Positions 42,404-50,977 of a DNA stretch of 64,000 bases are shown here, one piece after another. The notes under the pieces were generated by a model. That model was not told the origin of the DNA. It did no database searches and saw only the letters and a program-made list of their open reading frames with translations. The translations under genes were made by a program, and so were the position numbers. The number at the start of each line of letters is the position of its first letter. The stretch's first letter is position 1. This DNA comes from Schlegelella_A sp031360885 (GTDB taxonomy: Bacteria; Pseudomonadota; Gammaproteobacteria; Burkholderiales; Burkholderiaceae_C): positions 1 through 64,000 of the forward strand of contig JANMCC010000197.1 in assembly GCA_031360885.1 (NCBI GenBank), in the 5' to 3' direction.

Positions 42404-43686
42404 GTTTCGAGATGCAGCCGGCCCTCGCGCTTGAGGGTCGGCCCGATCGAGGCCCATTCGAGCTTCGCCTCCTCGGCGACGTCGCGCAGCGCCAGCAGCA
42501 CGCCCTCCTCCATCGACTTCAGGCCGCACACGTAGAAGTGCGAGTTCGCATCGGCGAGGAGCGGCGCGAGGTCGACCGCGCGCTCGCGGATCAGGTCCTG
42601 CACATAGCGCTTCGGCTGCCCGGGCGTGCGCGAGAACGCCAGGTTGATGTCGATGAAGTCCTTGGGCAGGGACTGCAGCGGGCCGAAGTACGGCAGCTCC
42701 TCTCGCGTGCGCGCGCCGAAGAACAGCATCAGCTTGCCGCTCTCGAACTTGCCGCTCTTCCTGAGGCGCCGGCGCCACTCGGTCATCGCCCGCATCGGCG
42801 CGCTGCCGGTGCCGGTGCAGATCATGACGATGTGCGACTTGGGGTGGTTCGGCATCAGGAAGCTCTGGCCGAACGGGCCGATCACCTGCACGGAGTCGCC
42901 CACCTTCAGGTCGCAGACGTAGTTGGAGGCCACGCCCCTGACCGGCCGGCCCTGGTGGTCCTCGGTGACGCGCTTGACCGTGAGCGAGACGTTGTTGTAG
43001 CCCGGCCGCTCGCCGTTGCGCGGGCTGGCGACCGAGTACTGGCGCGCCACGTTCGGCCGGCCATGGCTGTCGACGCCGGGCGGCACGATGCCGATCGACT
43101 GGCCTTCGAGCACGGGAAAGGGAATCGGCCCGAAGTCGAGCACGATGTGATGCGTCTGGCTGTGGAAGCCCGCTTCGGTGCAGTTGACGTTGCCCACCAC
43201 CGTGGCGGTGGTCGGGCTCTTCGGCCCGAACAGGTTGGTGTAGGCATGCGCCGCCGACCAGGGCGGCACGGTCGAGCCGAAGGCCGCCGAATTGAACGGC
43301 GCCTCGCCGGCCGCGGCTTCGGGCTGCGCCGCGAGCACCGGCTCGGCCACCACGGCGGCCACCGCCTCGGCGGAGACGCCCTCGGCGGCGAGCTGCTCGG
43401 GCGTGAGCTCGGCCGGCAGCTCGTCCCAGACGAGCTGGTCCTCGATGGCGTAGGCCAGCGCCCTGGGCACGGTGCGCCAGTTGTCGATCGAGCCGGTGGG
43501 GCAGGGGGCGATGCACGCCATGCAGAGGTTGCACACGTCGGCCCGGACGACGTAGTTGCGGTCGTCGTGGGTGATCGCGCCCACCGGGCAGGTGGCCTCG
43601 CAGGTGTTGCAGCGGATGCAGATCTCGGGGTCGATCAGGTGCTGCCTGATCACCCCCGAGTCCGCGGCGGCCGGGCTCGTCTCCAT
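42397..43686 (-). CDS. boxA: Benzoyl-CoA 2,3-epoxidase reductase subunit BoxA
   Basis: 429 residues. The N-terminus carries two [4Fe-4S] ferredoxin motifs (CIRCNTCEATCPVGAI and CNLCMACIAPCP, within residues 23-65); a linker is followed by a ferredoxin-NADP reductase-like FAD/NAD(P) domain with RQYSVASPRNGE and ICTGTGSAPMRAM. It passes electrons from NADPH to BoxB for epoxidation of benzoyl-CoA. Last gene of the boxC-boxB-boxA operon; it starts 10 bp after the boxB stop. Confidence 0.97.
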   Translation of the reverse strand: METSPAAADSGVIRQHLIDPEICIRCNTCEATCPVGAITHDDRNYVVRADVCNLCMACIAPCPTGSIDNWRTVPRALAYAIEDQLVWDELPAELTPEQLAAEGVSAEAVAAVVAEPVLAAQPEAAAGEAPFNSAAFGSTVPPWSAAHAYTNLFGPKSPTTATVVGNVNCTEAGFHSQTHHIVLDFGPIPFPVLEGQSIGIVPPGVDSHGRPNVARQYSVASPRNGERPGYNNVSLTVKRVTEDHQGRPVRGVASNYVCDLKVGDSVQVIGPFGQSFLMPNHPKSHIVMICTGTGSAPMRAMTEWRRRLRKSGKFESGKLMLFFGARTREELPYFGPLQSLPKDFIDINLAFSRTPGQPKRYVQDLIRERAVDLAPLLADANSHFYVCGLKSMEEGVLLALRDVAEEAKLEWASIGPTLKREGRLHLETY

Positions 43687-43696
43687 CAGCGAATCA

Positions 43697-45121
43697 TCAC
43701 CCGAAACGGACGTATTCGAAATCGACCGGGTTCTTGTTGATGCCCATCGCCGGCGGCGCGATCCAGGCGGCGAACTTGCCCGGCTCGAGCACCGGGTGCA
43801 TCAGCGAGGCGACGAAGGCGAAGTCGCCCGGGCTCGGCAGCCACTCGCTCTCCTTCAGCTTCCACTCCTCCTCGCTCACCACCCGGCCGTCGGGCGAGAG
43901 CTTGATGCCGGCCAGCGCCCCGATCTTGCGGTTGAAGGCCTTGTGCGGCACCGTCAGCCGGGTGGCGATGCCCGCCTTCTCCAGCACCTTGTTCCAGCGG
44001 CCGACGCCGGCCACCGAGTCCTTGATGAAGTCGTCGCGCAGCACCTCGTTCAGGGCGTTGAGCATCGGCACTTCCTTCTCGGCGAGCTGGCCGTTCTGCA
44101 CCTCGAGCACCTTGTAGGTCTGGCCCTTGAGCACATGGTCGTCGGCGCGCTTGCCTTCCTCGTAGCGGCCCTTCAGGCCCGAGGAGTAGAAGGTGGCGGC
44201 GTTGCTCGACTGGTCGGCGCCGAACAGGTCGATCGTCACCGAGTAGTGGAAGTTGAGATAGCGCTGGATCGTGCCGAGGTCGATGGCGCCGGCCGCGCGC
44301 ACCAGCGCCGGGTCGTCGGTCTGCAGCTCGTTCATCACCTGGGCGGTGCGCTGCAGCACCCGGGAGACGCCGCTCTCGCCGACGAACATGTGGTGCGCCT
44401 CTTCCGTGAGCATGAACTTCGTCGTTCTCGCCAGCGGATCGAACGCGCTCTCCGCCAGCGCGGCGAGCTGGAACTTGCCGTCGCGGTCGGTGAAGTAGGT
44501 GAACATGAAGAACGCCAGCCAGTCGGGCGTCTTCTCGTTGAAGGCGCCGAGGATGCGCGGGTTGTTGGTGTCGCCCGAGGTGCGCTCGAGCAGCGCGCCC
44601 GCTTCCTCGCGGCCGTCGCGGCCGAAGAACTTCTGCAGCAGGTAGACCATCGCCCAGAGGTGGCGGCCTTCCTCGACGTTGATCTGGAACAGGTTGCGCA
44701 GGTCGTACATGCTCGGCGCAGTCAGGCCGAGATGACGCTGCTGCTCCACCGACGCGGGCTCGGTGTCGCCCTGCGTGACGATGATCCGGCGCAGGTTGGC
44801 GCGGTGCTCGCCGGGCACGTCCTGCCAGGCCTTCTCGCCCTTGTGGTCGCCGAAGTGGATCTGCCGCTCGGCGTCGCCGGGGTTGAGGAAGATGCCCCAG
44901 CGGTAGTCGCGCATCTTCACGTGGTCGAAGTGGGCCCAGCCCTGCGGGTCGACGCTGGTGGCGGTGCGCAGGTAGACGTCGTGGTTGGTCGAGCCTTCGG
45001 GGCCGACGTCGTCCCACCAGTTGATGAAGTTCGGCTGCCACTGCTCGAGCGCGCGCTGCAGGGTGCGGTCGTCGGCGAGGTTGACGTTGTTCGGGATCTT
45101 CTGGCTGTAGTCGATGGACAT
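43697..45121 (-). CDS. boxB: Benzoyl-CoA 2,3-epoxidase oxygenase subunit BoxB
   Basis: 474 residues, the normal BoxB length. Di-iron oxygenase that converts benzoyl-CoA with O2 to 2,3-epoxybenzoyl-CoA. Helical segments with metal-ligand patterns are visible (GRHLWAMVYLLQKFFGRDGR near 150 and LTEEAHHMFVGESGVSRVLQ near 240). The start MSIDYSQKIPNNVNLADDRT is typical. It follows boxC by 24 bp. Together with BoxA and BoxC it makes the aerobic, CoA-bound benzoate pathway. Confidence 0.97.
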   Translation of the reverse strand: MSIDYSQKIPNNVNLADDRTLQRALEQWQPNFINWWDDVGPEGSTNHDVYLRTATSVDPQGWAHFDHVKMRDYRWGIFLNPGDAERQIHFGDHKGEKAWQDVPGEHRANLRRIIVTQGDTEPASVEQQRHLGLTAPSMYDLRNLFQINVEEGRHLWAMVYLLQKFFGRDGREEAGALLERTSGDTNNPRILGAFNEKTPDWLAFFMFTYFTDRDGKFQLAALAESAFDPLARTTKFMLTEEAHHMFVGESGVSRVLQRTAQVMNELQTDDPALVRAAGAIDLGTIQRYLNFHYSVTIDLFGADQSSNAATFYSSGLKGRYEEGKRADDHVLKGQTYKVLEVQNGQLAEKEVPMLNALNEVLRDDFIKDSVAGVGRWNKVLEKAGIATRLTVPHKAFNRKIGALAGIKLSPDGRVVSEEEWKLKESEWLPSPGDFAFVASLMHPVLEPGKFAAWIAPPAMGINKNPVDFEYVRFG

Positions 45122-45145
45122 GATGGTGTTCTCTTCGTCTGAACT

Positions 45146-46822
45146 TCAGACGCGGGTGAAGTCGAAGCCGGCCTTCTCGCCGGTGCCGTAAACCTTGAGC
45201 GCGCCCTTGGGGCCGACCGCGTTCGGCCGCTGGAAGATCCAGTTCTGCCAGGCGGTGAGCCGGCCGAACACGCGCGTGACCATGTTCTCCTTGCCGGCGA
45301 AGCGCAGGTTGGCTTCCAGGCCGGTGAGCGCGTCGGGCGACATCGCCGCGCGTTCTTCCAGGGCGATGCGGATCTCGTCGTCCCAGTCGATGTCGTCAGG
45401 CGCGGCGGTGACCAGGCCGAGCTGCAGGGCCGCGTCGGCGTCGAGGGCGGTGCCGATCGAGGCACGGGCCGCCTGCAGGGGCGCGGCCTCTTCGTAGAAG
45501 CGGCGGGCCAGGCGCGACTGGTCGGTCACCATCGGCAGCGGGCCGAAGTTGAGGGCGTCGAGCTGCAGCTTCGGCGCGCGCGCCGCGTCGTCGGGCAGGG
45601 CGAGCATGTAGGCGCGGTCGGCGGCGAAGGCGAGCTCGGCGAGCAGGCCGGCGAAGCACGAGCCCGGCTCGATCAGCGCGAACAGGCTGCGCGAGGAAAC
45701 GTCGAGGCGGGCGAAGGTGCGGCGCAGCAGGCCGAGCGTCTCGCGCACCAGCCAGTGCTTGTCGTTGGCGAGGATCGCTTGGTCGGCGGCGAGCACCGCG
45801 CCGGCGTCGCCTTCGGTCTTCAGGAGCCAGGTGCCGATCTCGAGCTCGTTGGTGCGCAGGTTGAGGATCGCGTCGTCGAGCTGGCGCGCCATCGCCAGCG
45901 GCCACCAGGCGGCGCCGGCGGCCTCGATCGCGGCGATGTCGGCGGGCTGCGTGCCGGTCGGCGCCTTGACGGTGATCGTCGCCGCGCGCTTGCTGCGGTC
46001 GATCGCCACCGAGACATGGGCGTAGCCGAAGCCGTCGGCCGAGTCTTCGCGCTCGAGGCGGGTCAGGCTCACGCCCTTCGCTTCGGCCGGCCGCAGGCTG
46101 CCTTCGGCGAGCTTCGCGGCACGCTCGTGCACGACGCCGGCGAACTGCGCCGGCTTGGCGACCGCATCGACCAGCCGCCACTCCACCGCGCGCTGGCCGC
46201 GCACGCCTTCGACGCTGGTGCAGAAGATGTCGGCGAGGTCGTGGCGGACCTTGCGCTTGTCGGTGACGCGGGTCAACCCCCCGGTGCCGGGCAGCACGCC
46301 GAGCAGCGGCACCTCGGGCAGCGAGACCGAGGAGGAGCGATCGTCGACGAGGACGATCTCGTCGCAGGCAAGCGCCAGCTCGTAGCCGCCGCCGGCGCAG
46401 GCGCCGTTGACCGCGGCGACGAACTTGATGCCCGAGTGGGTCGAGGTGTCCTCGATGCCGTTGCGGGTCTCGTTGGTGAACTTGCAGAAGTTCACCTTCC
46501 AGGCATGGCTCGAGACGCCGAGCATGAAGATGTTGGCGCCCGAGCAGAAGATCCGGTCCTTGCCGCTGGTGACGATCACCGAGCGCACCTGCGGATGCTC
46601 GAAACGCACCCGGTTCAAGGCGTCGGCGAGCTCGACGTCGACGCCGAGGTCGTAGCTGTTGAGCTTGAGCTTGTAGCCGGGGCGAACGCCCGCGTCCTCG
46701 GCGATGTCGAGCGTCAGCCGGGCGAGCGAGCCCTCGACCGAAAGCTTCCAGTGCCGGTATTGCGCGGGCTCGGTGCGGTAGTCGACCCGGGGCGGGGCGG
46801 CGGTGGCGACGGCGGTGTCCAT
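45146..46822 (-). CDS. boxC: 2,3-epoxybenzoyl-CoA dihydrolase BoxC
   Basis: 558 residues with two crotonase-like halves. It hydrolytically opens the ring of 2,3-epoxybenzoyl-CoA to 3,4-dehydroadipyl-CoA semialdehyde and formate. Characteristic segments: ITSGKDRIFCSGANIFML (starting V-I-V-T) near residue 105 and FVAAVNGACAGGGYELALAC near 155, plus SLFALIEPGSCFAGLLAELA in the second half. First gene of the operon; AAGGAG precedes the ATG. The promoter and a TGCA-N6-TGCA operator lie 36-68 bp upstream. Confidence 0.97.
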   Translation of the reverse strand: MDTAVATAAPPRVDYRTEPAQYRHWKLSVEGSLARLTLDIAEDAGVRPGYKLKLNSYDLGVDVELADALNRVRFEHPQVRSVIVTSGKDRIFCSGANIFMLGVSSHAWKVNFCKFTNETRNGIEDTSTHSGIKFVAAVNGACAGGGYELALACDEIVLVDDRSSSVSLPEVPLLGVLPGTGGLTRVTDKRKVRHDLADIFCTSVEGVRGQRAVEWRLVDAVAKPAQFAGVVHERAAKLAEGSLRPAEAKGVSLTRLEREDSADGFGYAHVSVAIDRSKRAATITVKAPTGTQPADIAAIEAAGAAWWPLAMARQLDDAILNLRTNELEIGTWLLKTEGDAGAVLAADQAILANDKHWLVRETLGLLRRTFARLDVSSRSLFALIEPGSCFAGLLAELAFAADRAYMLALPDDAARAPKLQLDALNFGPLPMVTDQSRLARRFYEEAAPLQAARASIGTALDADAALQLGLVTAAPDDIDWDDEIRIALEERAAMSPDALTGLEANLRFAGKENMVTRVFGRLTAWQNWIFQRPNAVGPKGALKVYGTGEKAGFDFTRV

Positions 46823-46857
46823 GGATCGGATCTCCTTCAGGGCTTCAGGCGGCTCAA

Positions 46858-46871
46858 TGCATCATAGTGCA
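46858..46871. promoter_or_regulatory. BoxR operator at the boxC promoter
   Basis: TGCATCATAGTGCA contains two TGCA elements six bases apart, the spacing known for BzdR/BoxR operators. On the minus strand the TATGAT -10 hexamer falls across its spacer and inner end, so bound repressor would block the promoter. A near copy lies between boxR and bclA. Confidence 0.75.
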
Positions 46872-46890
46872 TATCACCGAGGCCAGTCAA
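46861..46890 (-). promoter_or_regulatory. boxCBA promoter
   Basis: Read on the minus strand: TTGACT (46890-46885), an 18-bp spacer and TATGAT (46866-46861), a good sigma70-type pair directed at boxC, whose ATG is at 46822. The BoxR operator covers the -10. Transcription would start near 46854, giving a leader of about 32 bases that includes the AAGGAG ribosome site. Confidence 0.65.
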
Positions 46891-46895
46891 CAAGT

Positions 46896-47783
46896 CTATG
46901 CAGTTTGCTTCATGTCGATGCCGAGCAGGTCGCCGGCCAGGGCGACCAGGGCGCGCAGGCTCTCCGCTTCGCTCCGGCCCGAGGTGTCGAGCGCGGCGTC
47001 GGCCTTGGCGTAGAAGGCCGCCCGGCCGGTGAGGATGCGGCGCAGGTCGGCCATGGCCTCGCGGCTCGCCGCCATCGGCCGGGTGTCGCCCTGGGCGGCG
47101 ACGCGACTCATGTGCTCCTCGGGCGAGGCCTGCAGCCAGATCGTGGTGCACGACTCGAGCAGGGCGTTGAAGGTCGCCGGCTCGGCGACGATGCCGCCGG
47201 GCGTGGCGATCACCGCCTCGGCGTGCAGGCGCACCGTCTCGTCGAGGGCGCGCCGCTCGTAGCGGCGGTAGGCATTGGTCCCGTAGAGGTCGTGGATCTC
47301 GCGGATGCTGCAGCCGGCGATGCGCTCGATCTCCCGGCTCAGCTCGATGAACGGCATCTCCAGGGCTTCGGCGAGCTCGCCGCCGAGCGTCGACTTGCCG
47401 GCGCCGCGCAGCCCCACCAGGGCGATGCGCCGCCCGCGCGCCGCGACCCCGCCCTCGCCGTACACGCCGGCGATCGCCAGCCGGGCGCGACGCAATTCGG
47501 CCTCGCTGCGGCCGCGCAGCAATTCGCGCAGCATCAGCCACTCGGGCGAGCTCGTCGTCATGTCGCCCACCAGCTCGGCGAGCGAGCAGTCGAGGGCGGT
47601 GGCGACGTGCTGCAGCACCAGGATCGAGGCGTTGCCGATGCCGTATTCCAGGTTCGCGAGGTGCCGCTCCGACACCCCGGAGGCCATCGCCACCGACTTG
47701 CGCGTCAGGCCGCGCCGGGCGCGCAGGAGTCGCACGCGCTCGCCGAGGGCGAGCAGGAACGGGTCTTTGTCGGCAGCGGCCAT
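46896..47783 (-). CDS. boxR: BoxR: HTH regulator fused to a shikimate-kinase-like domain
   Basis: 295 residues. Residues ~12-75 are an XRE-type helix-turn-helix (VRLLRARRGLTRKSVAMASG, VSERHLANLEYGIGN). From ~115 a shikimate-kinase-like domain begins with the P-loop IALVGLRGAGKSTLGGELAE. This is the BzdR/BoxR architecture, in which benzoyl-CoA bound to the kinase-like domain releases repression. It ends 74 bp before boxC on the same strand and starts only 21 bp from the divergent bclA. It should repress boxC-boxB-boxA, bclA and itself until benzoyl-CoA accumulates. Confidence 0.95.
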   Translation of the reverse strand: MAAADKDPFLLALGERVRLLRARRGLTRKSVAMASGVSERHLANLEYGIGNASILVLQHVATALDCSLAELVGDMTTSSPEWLMLRELLRGRSEAELRRARLAIAGVYGEGGVAARGRRIALVGLRGAGKSTLGGELAEALEMPFIELSREIERIAGCSIREIHDLYGTNAYRRYERRALDETVRLHAEAVIATPGGIVAEPATFNALLESCTTIWLQASPEEHMSRVAAQGDTRPMAASREAMADLRRILTGRAAFYAKADAALDTSGRSEAESLRALVALAGDLLGIDMKQTA

Positions 47784-47786
47784 ACA

Positions 47787-47800
47787 TGCAGTATAGTGCT
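47787..47800. promoter_or_regulatory. BoxR operator between boxR and bclA
   Basis: TGCAGTATAGTGCT matches TGCA-N6-TGCA in 7 of 8 fixed bases and resembles the boxC operator in its spacer as well (on the minus strand both read GCACTAT). It occupies most of the 21-bp gap between the two start codons. TATAGT (plus) and TATACT (minus) within it could be back-to-back -10 elements; no good -35 was found for either. Confidence 0.65.
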
Positions 47801-47804
47801 TGAC

Positions 47805-49397
47805 ATGGATATTTCGCCGCCCGAGCCGCTCAATTTCGCGCAGCACCTGTTCCAGGCGAACGCCGGCCGCGCCGCCAAGCTCGCCTACGTCGACGATCGC
47901 GGCAGCCTGAGCTACGGCGAGCTCGAGGAGCGCGCCCGCCGCTTCGCCGCAGCGCTGCTCGGCCTGGGCCTTCGTCGCGAAGAGCGCGTGCTGCTGATGA
48001 TGCTCGACGCGAACGAATGGCCGGTCGCGTTTCTCGGCTGCCTCTACGCCGGCATCGTGCCGGTGGCGGTGAACACCCTGCTCACCGCCGACGACTACGC
48101 CTACATGCTGGCGCACAGCCGGGCGCAGGCGGCGATCGTCTCGGCGCCGCTCGCGCAGATGCTCGGCAAGGCGATGGCGCAGGCGAAGAACGAGGTGAAG
48201 CACCTCGTCGTCGCCGGCGGCGCGGAAACGTTGCCGGCCGGCGCCCTCGCCTTCGATTCGCTCCTCGCCGCCCACGAGCCGCTCGCCGAGGCGGCGGCGA
48301 CCCGTGGCGACGACCCGGCGTTCTGGCTCTACTCGTCGGGCTCCACCGGCCGGCCCAAGGGCACGGTGCACACCCACGCCAATGCCTGGTGGACGGCCGA
48401 GCTCTCCGGCAAGCGGGTGCTCGGCCTGACCGAGGCCGACGTCTGCTTCTCCGCCGCCAAGCTCTATTTCGCCTACGGCCTGGGCAACGGCCTGACCTTC
48501 CCGCTGGCGGTCGGAGCCACCGTGGTGCTGATGGCGGAGCGGCCGACGCCCGACGCCGTCTTCAAGCGCTGGACCGGCGCCGCGACGAGCGCGGCCACCG
48601 GCTCGCCGGTGCGGCCCACGGTCTTCTTCGGCGCACCCACCGGCTTCGCCGGCATGCTCGCCTCGCCGGCGCTGCCGGCGCGCGAGGCGGTCGTGCTGCG
48701 CATGTGTTCCTCGGCCGGCGAGGCGCTGCCTTCGGAGATCGGCCAGCGCTTCGAGCGCCATTTCGGCGCGCCCATCGTCGACGGCATCGGCTCGACCGAG
48801 ATGCTGCACGTGTTCCTCTCCAACCGCCTCGGCGACGTTCGCTACGGCACCACCGGCAAGCCGGTCCCGGGCTACGAGATCGAGCTGCGCGGCGAAGACG
48901 GCCGCCCGGTCGCCGACGGCGAGATCGGCGATCTCTATATCCGGGGCCCGAGCGCCGCGCTGATGTACTGGGGCAACCGGGAGAAGTCGCGCGAGACCTT
49001 CCAGGGCGGCTGGACGCGCAGCGGCGACAAATACGTGCGCGACGCCGACGGCTACTACACCTACTCCGGCCGCAGCGACGACATGCTGAAGGTGAGCGGA
49101 ATCTGGGTCTCGCCGTTCGAGGTCGAGGCGACGCTGATGCAGCACCCGGCGGTGCTCGAATGCGCGGTCATCGGCACCGAGGACGCGGAAGGCCTGACCA
49201 AGACCAAGGCCTTCGTCGTCGTCAAGCCGGGCCAGGCAGTGGCCGACGCGGACCTCAAGGCCTTCGTCAAGGAAAGGCTCGCCGCCTTCAAGTACCCGCG
49301 GGCGATCGAGTTCGTCGACGAGCTGCCGAAGACGGCCACCGGCAAGATCCAGCGCTTTCGCCTGCGCGAGCGCGAGCGCGGCGGCGCCGCTTCGTGA
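47805..49397 (+). CDS. bclA: Benzoate-CoA ligase
   Basis: 530 residues, ANL family. It activates benzoate with ATP and CoA to benzoyl-CoA, the entry step of the box pathway and the inducer for BoxR. The P-loop is LYSSGSTGRPKGTVHTH near residue 175, with VDGIGSTEMLHVFLSN near 325 and the C-terminal lysine in LPKTATGKIQRFRL. The frame is open far upstream, but the ATG at 47805 gives the normal BclA N-terminus; a GTG at 47796 is possible. Divergent from boxR and translationally coupled to the next gene. Confidence 0.96.
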   Translation: MDISPPEPLNFAQHLFQANAGRAAKLAYVDDRGSLSYGELEERARRFAAALLGLGLRREERVLLMMLDANEWPVAFLGCLYAGIVPVAVNTLLTADDYAYMLAHSRAQAAIVSAPLAQMLGKAMAQAKNEVKHLVVAGGAETLPAGALAFDSLLAAHEPLAEAAATRGDDPAFWLYSSGSTGRPKGTVHTHANAWWTAELSGKRVLGLTEADVCFSAAKLYFAYGLGNGLTFPLAVGATVVLMAERPTPDAVFKRWTGAATSAATGSPVRPTVFFGAPTGFAGMLASPALPAREAVVLRMCSSAGEALPSEIGQRFERHFGAPIVDGIGSTEMLHVFLSNRLGDVRYGTTGKPVPGYEIELRGEDGRPVADGEIGDLYIRGPSAALMYWGNREKSRETFQGGWTRSGDKYVRDADGYYTYSGRSDDMLKVSGIWVSPFEVEATLMQHPAVLECAVIGTEDAEGLTKTKAFVVVKPGQAVADADLKAFVKERLAAFKYPRAIEFVDELPKTATGKIQRFRLRERERGGAAS

Positions 49398-50197
49398 GTG
49401 CAGCGTCCCCGGGGCGCGAGCTCGCGCGCCTGTCCTGGCACGGGCGCGAGATCGACCTCGAGTACCAATGGATCGGCTCGCCGCGCGCCGACGCGCCGCC
49501 GGTCGTGTTCCTGCACGAGGGCCTGGGCTCGATCTCGATGTGGAAGGACTTCCCGCGCGAGTTCTGCGCGGCGCACGGCCTCTCGGGCTTCGTCTTCTCG
49601 CGCTACGGCTACGGCAACTCGTCGCCGAAGCCGCGCGACGAGCGCTGGCCCGTCGATTTCATGCACCGCCAGGCGGACGAGGTGCTGCCTTCCCTGTTCG
49701 CTTCGGTCGGCATCGAGCGGCCGTGGCTGTTCGGGCACAGCGACGGCGGGTCGATCGCCTTGCTCCATGCCGCCCGCCACACGGTGGCCGGCGTGATCGC
49801 GGTGGCGCCGCACCTGTTCGTCGAAGAGATCTCGATCAGGAGCATCGAGCTGGCGCGCGAGGCGTACGAGTCGTCCGACCTGCGGGCCCGGCTCGCGCGC
49901 CACCACGCCGATCCCGATTCGGCGTTCCGCGGCTGGAACGACGCCTGGCTCTCGCCCGAGTTCCAGCGCTGGAACATCGAGCGCGACATCGAGACGATCG
50001 CCTGCCCGGTGCTCGCCGCGCAGGGCGTCGACGACGAGTACGGCACGCTCGAGCAGATCCGCGCCATCCGGCGCAAGCTGCCGCGGACCGAGCTGCTCGA
50101 GATCGCGGACTGCGGCCACTCGCCGCATCGCGACCAGCCGGGCGTGCTTTGCGCGGCGGCCGGCCGCTTCATCGCGGCGCATTCCGCGCCGGGCTGA
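49394..50197 (+). CDS. Alpha/beta hydrolase of the box cluster
   Basis: 267 residues from a GTG overlapping the bclA stop (GTGA). Alpha/beta-hydrolase features: VVFLHEGLGSISMWKDFPRE, the nucleophile elbow FGHSDGGSIALLH (serine near residue 120) and the C-terminal ADCGHSPHRDQP catalytic histidine. Hydrolases of this kind are common in box clusters; a role in hydrolysing a CoA thioester or lactone intermediate is possible but unproven. It converges with a TetR gene, 6 bp apart. Confidence 0.82.
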   Translation: MSAASPGRELARLSWHGREIDLEYQWIGSPRADAPPVVFLHEGLGSISMWKDFPREFCAAHGLSGFVFSRYGYGNSSPKPRDERWPVDFMHRQADEVLPSLFASVGIERPWLFGHSDGGSIALLHAARHTVAGVIAVAPHLFVEEISIRSIELAREAYESSDLRARLARHHADPDSAFRGWNDAWLSPEFQRWNIERDIETIACPVLAAQGVDDEYGTLEQIRAIRRKLPRTELLEIADCGHSPHRDQPGVLCAAAGRFIAAHSAPG

Positions 50198-50203
50198 CCC
50201 GGG

Positions 50204-50860
50204 CTACTTCGCCGGCAGCGCCGCGCCGCTCAGCAGCACCACCCGCAGCGCCCGCGTCAGCTCGCGGCCGCGCAGGGTCGAGGAGCGGCGAAACCACTCG
50301 AGAAAGGTGCCGTCGTGGGTGGCGAGAACGATCGCCGCGAGCTCGCGCGCCGGCACGTCCTTGCGGATGCTGCCGATCTGCTGGCCGTCGGCGACCAGGC
50401 TCTCGATCAGCTTTCTCTGCTTGCGGTAGAGCGCGGCGATGAAATCGTTCACCTCGCCCGGACGCTCCTTGTATTCGAGCGACATCAGGATCAGGAGCAG
50501 CACCTCGTCGCGATGCGTGATGCCGAGGCCGGCCTGGTAGTGGATGTAGGCGACGAGACGGCGCAAGGGGTCGCCGCCCGCGGCGTCCACCGCCTCCAGG
50601 GCGCGATCGACGACGACGGCGCGCACCCGCTTGAGCACCTCGAGAAGAACCGATTCCTTGCTGCCGAAGTAGAAGTACACCGCGCCCTTGGTGAGCCCCG
50701 CCGCGTTCGAGATCTGCTCGAGGTTGCTGGCGCGAAAGCCCTGCGAGACGAACAGGCGCAGCGCCGCCGAAAGCAGCAGCTCCATGCTCGCCTCCCGGCG
50801 CTCGACGTTCTGCTTGACCTGCCTCTTCTTCTTCGCCGGAACGGCGCGCGCTGTGCTCAT
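50204..50860 (-). CDS. TetR-family repressor (PaaR-like context)
   Basis: 218 residues with a basic N-terminus. The TetR helix-turn-helix spans residues ~22-65 (MELLLSAALRLFVSQGFRAS, LEQISNAAGLTKGAVYFYFG); the ligand domain follows. The ATG at 50860 was preferred to 50914. It is divergent from the PaaA-like gene and separated from it by a promoter carrying an 18-bp palindrome; an exact inverse copy lies at 54646-54663. It probably represses all three units of the cluster and may sense the CoA thioester formed by the nearby ligase. Confidence 0.9.
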   Translation of the reverse strand: MSTARAVPAKKKRQVKQNVERREASMELLLSAALRLFVSQGFRASNLEQISNAAGLTKGAVYFYFGSKESVLLEVLKRVRAVVVDRALEAVDAAGGDPLRRLVAYIHYQAGLGITHRDEVLLLILMSLEYKERPGEVNDFIAALYRKQRKLIESLVADGQQIGSIRKDVPARELAAIVLATHDGTFLEWFRRSSTLRGRELTRALRVVLLSGAALPAK

Positions 50861-50914
50861 CGTGCGGGCATGCTCGAAAGCGACGAGTCTAGGGCCTGGA
50901 GCCGCGACCGGCAA

Positions 50915-50943
50915 TTGACTGGCGTCGCCGATGCTGAGATACT
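50915..50943 (+). promoter_or_regulatory. Promoter of the PaaA-like operon
   Basis: TTGACT (50915-50920), a spacer of exactly 17 bp, then GATACT (50938-50943) form a strong sigma70-type promoter toward the PaaA-like gene at 50978. The TetR palindrome begins inside the -10 element, so repression by occlusion is expected. The leader includes AAAGAGG as ribosome site. Confidence 0.7.
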
Positions 50944-50956
50944 ATCCGGACAGTAT
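50939..50956. promoter_or_regulatory. TetR operator, copy 1
   Basis: ATACTATCCGGACAGTAT, an 18-bp palindrome with a single mismatched pair (A/C next to each arm), sits between the TetR gene and the PaaA-like gene. Its exact reverse complement occurs at 54646-54663. Including flanks the identity is 23 bp (50937-50959 against 54643-54665), far beyond chance. Confidence 0.85.
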
Positions 50957-50977
50957 GTTGCAAGAAAGAGGTCCCGG

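Noticed and set aside
40289..43534. 1081-codon minus-strand open frame
   Set aside because: It crosses several real genes in the wrong frame or strand, has no conserved motif and only reflects lack of stops in GC-rich DNA.
46803..47804. Extension of the bclA frame upstream by more than 300 codons
   Set aside because: It is antisense to boxR, and the family-typical N-terminus begins at the ATG at 47805.
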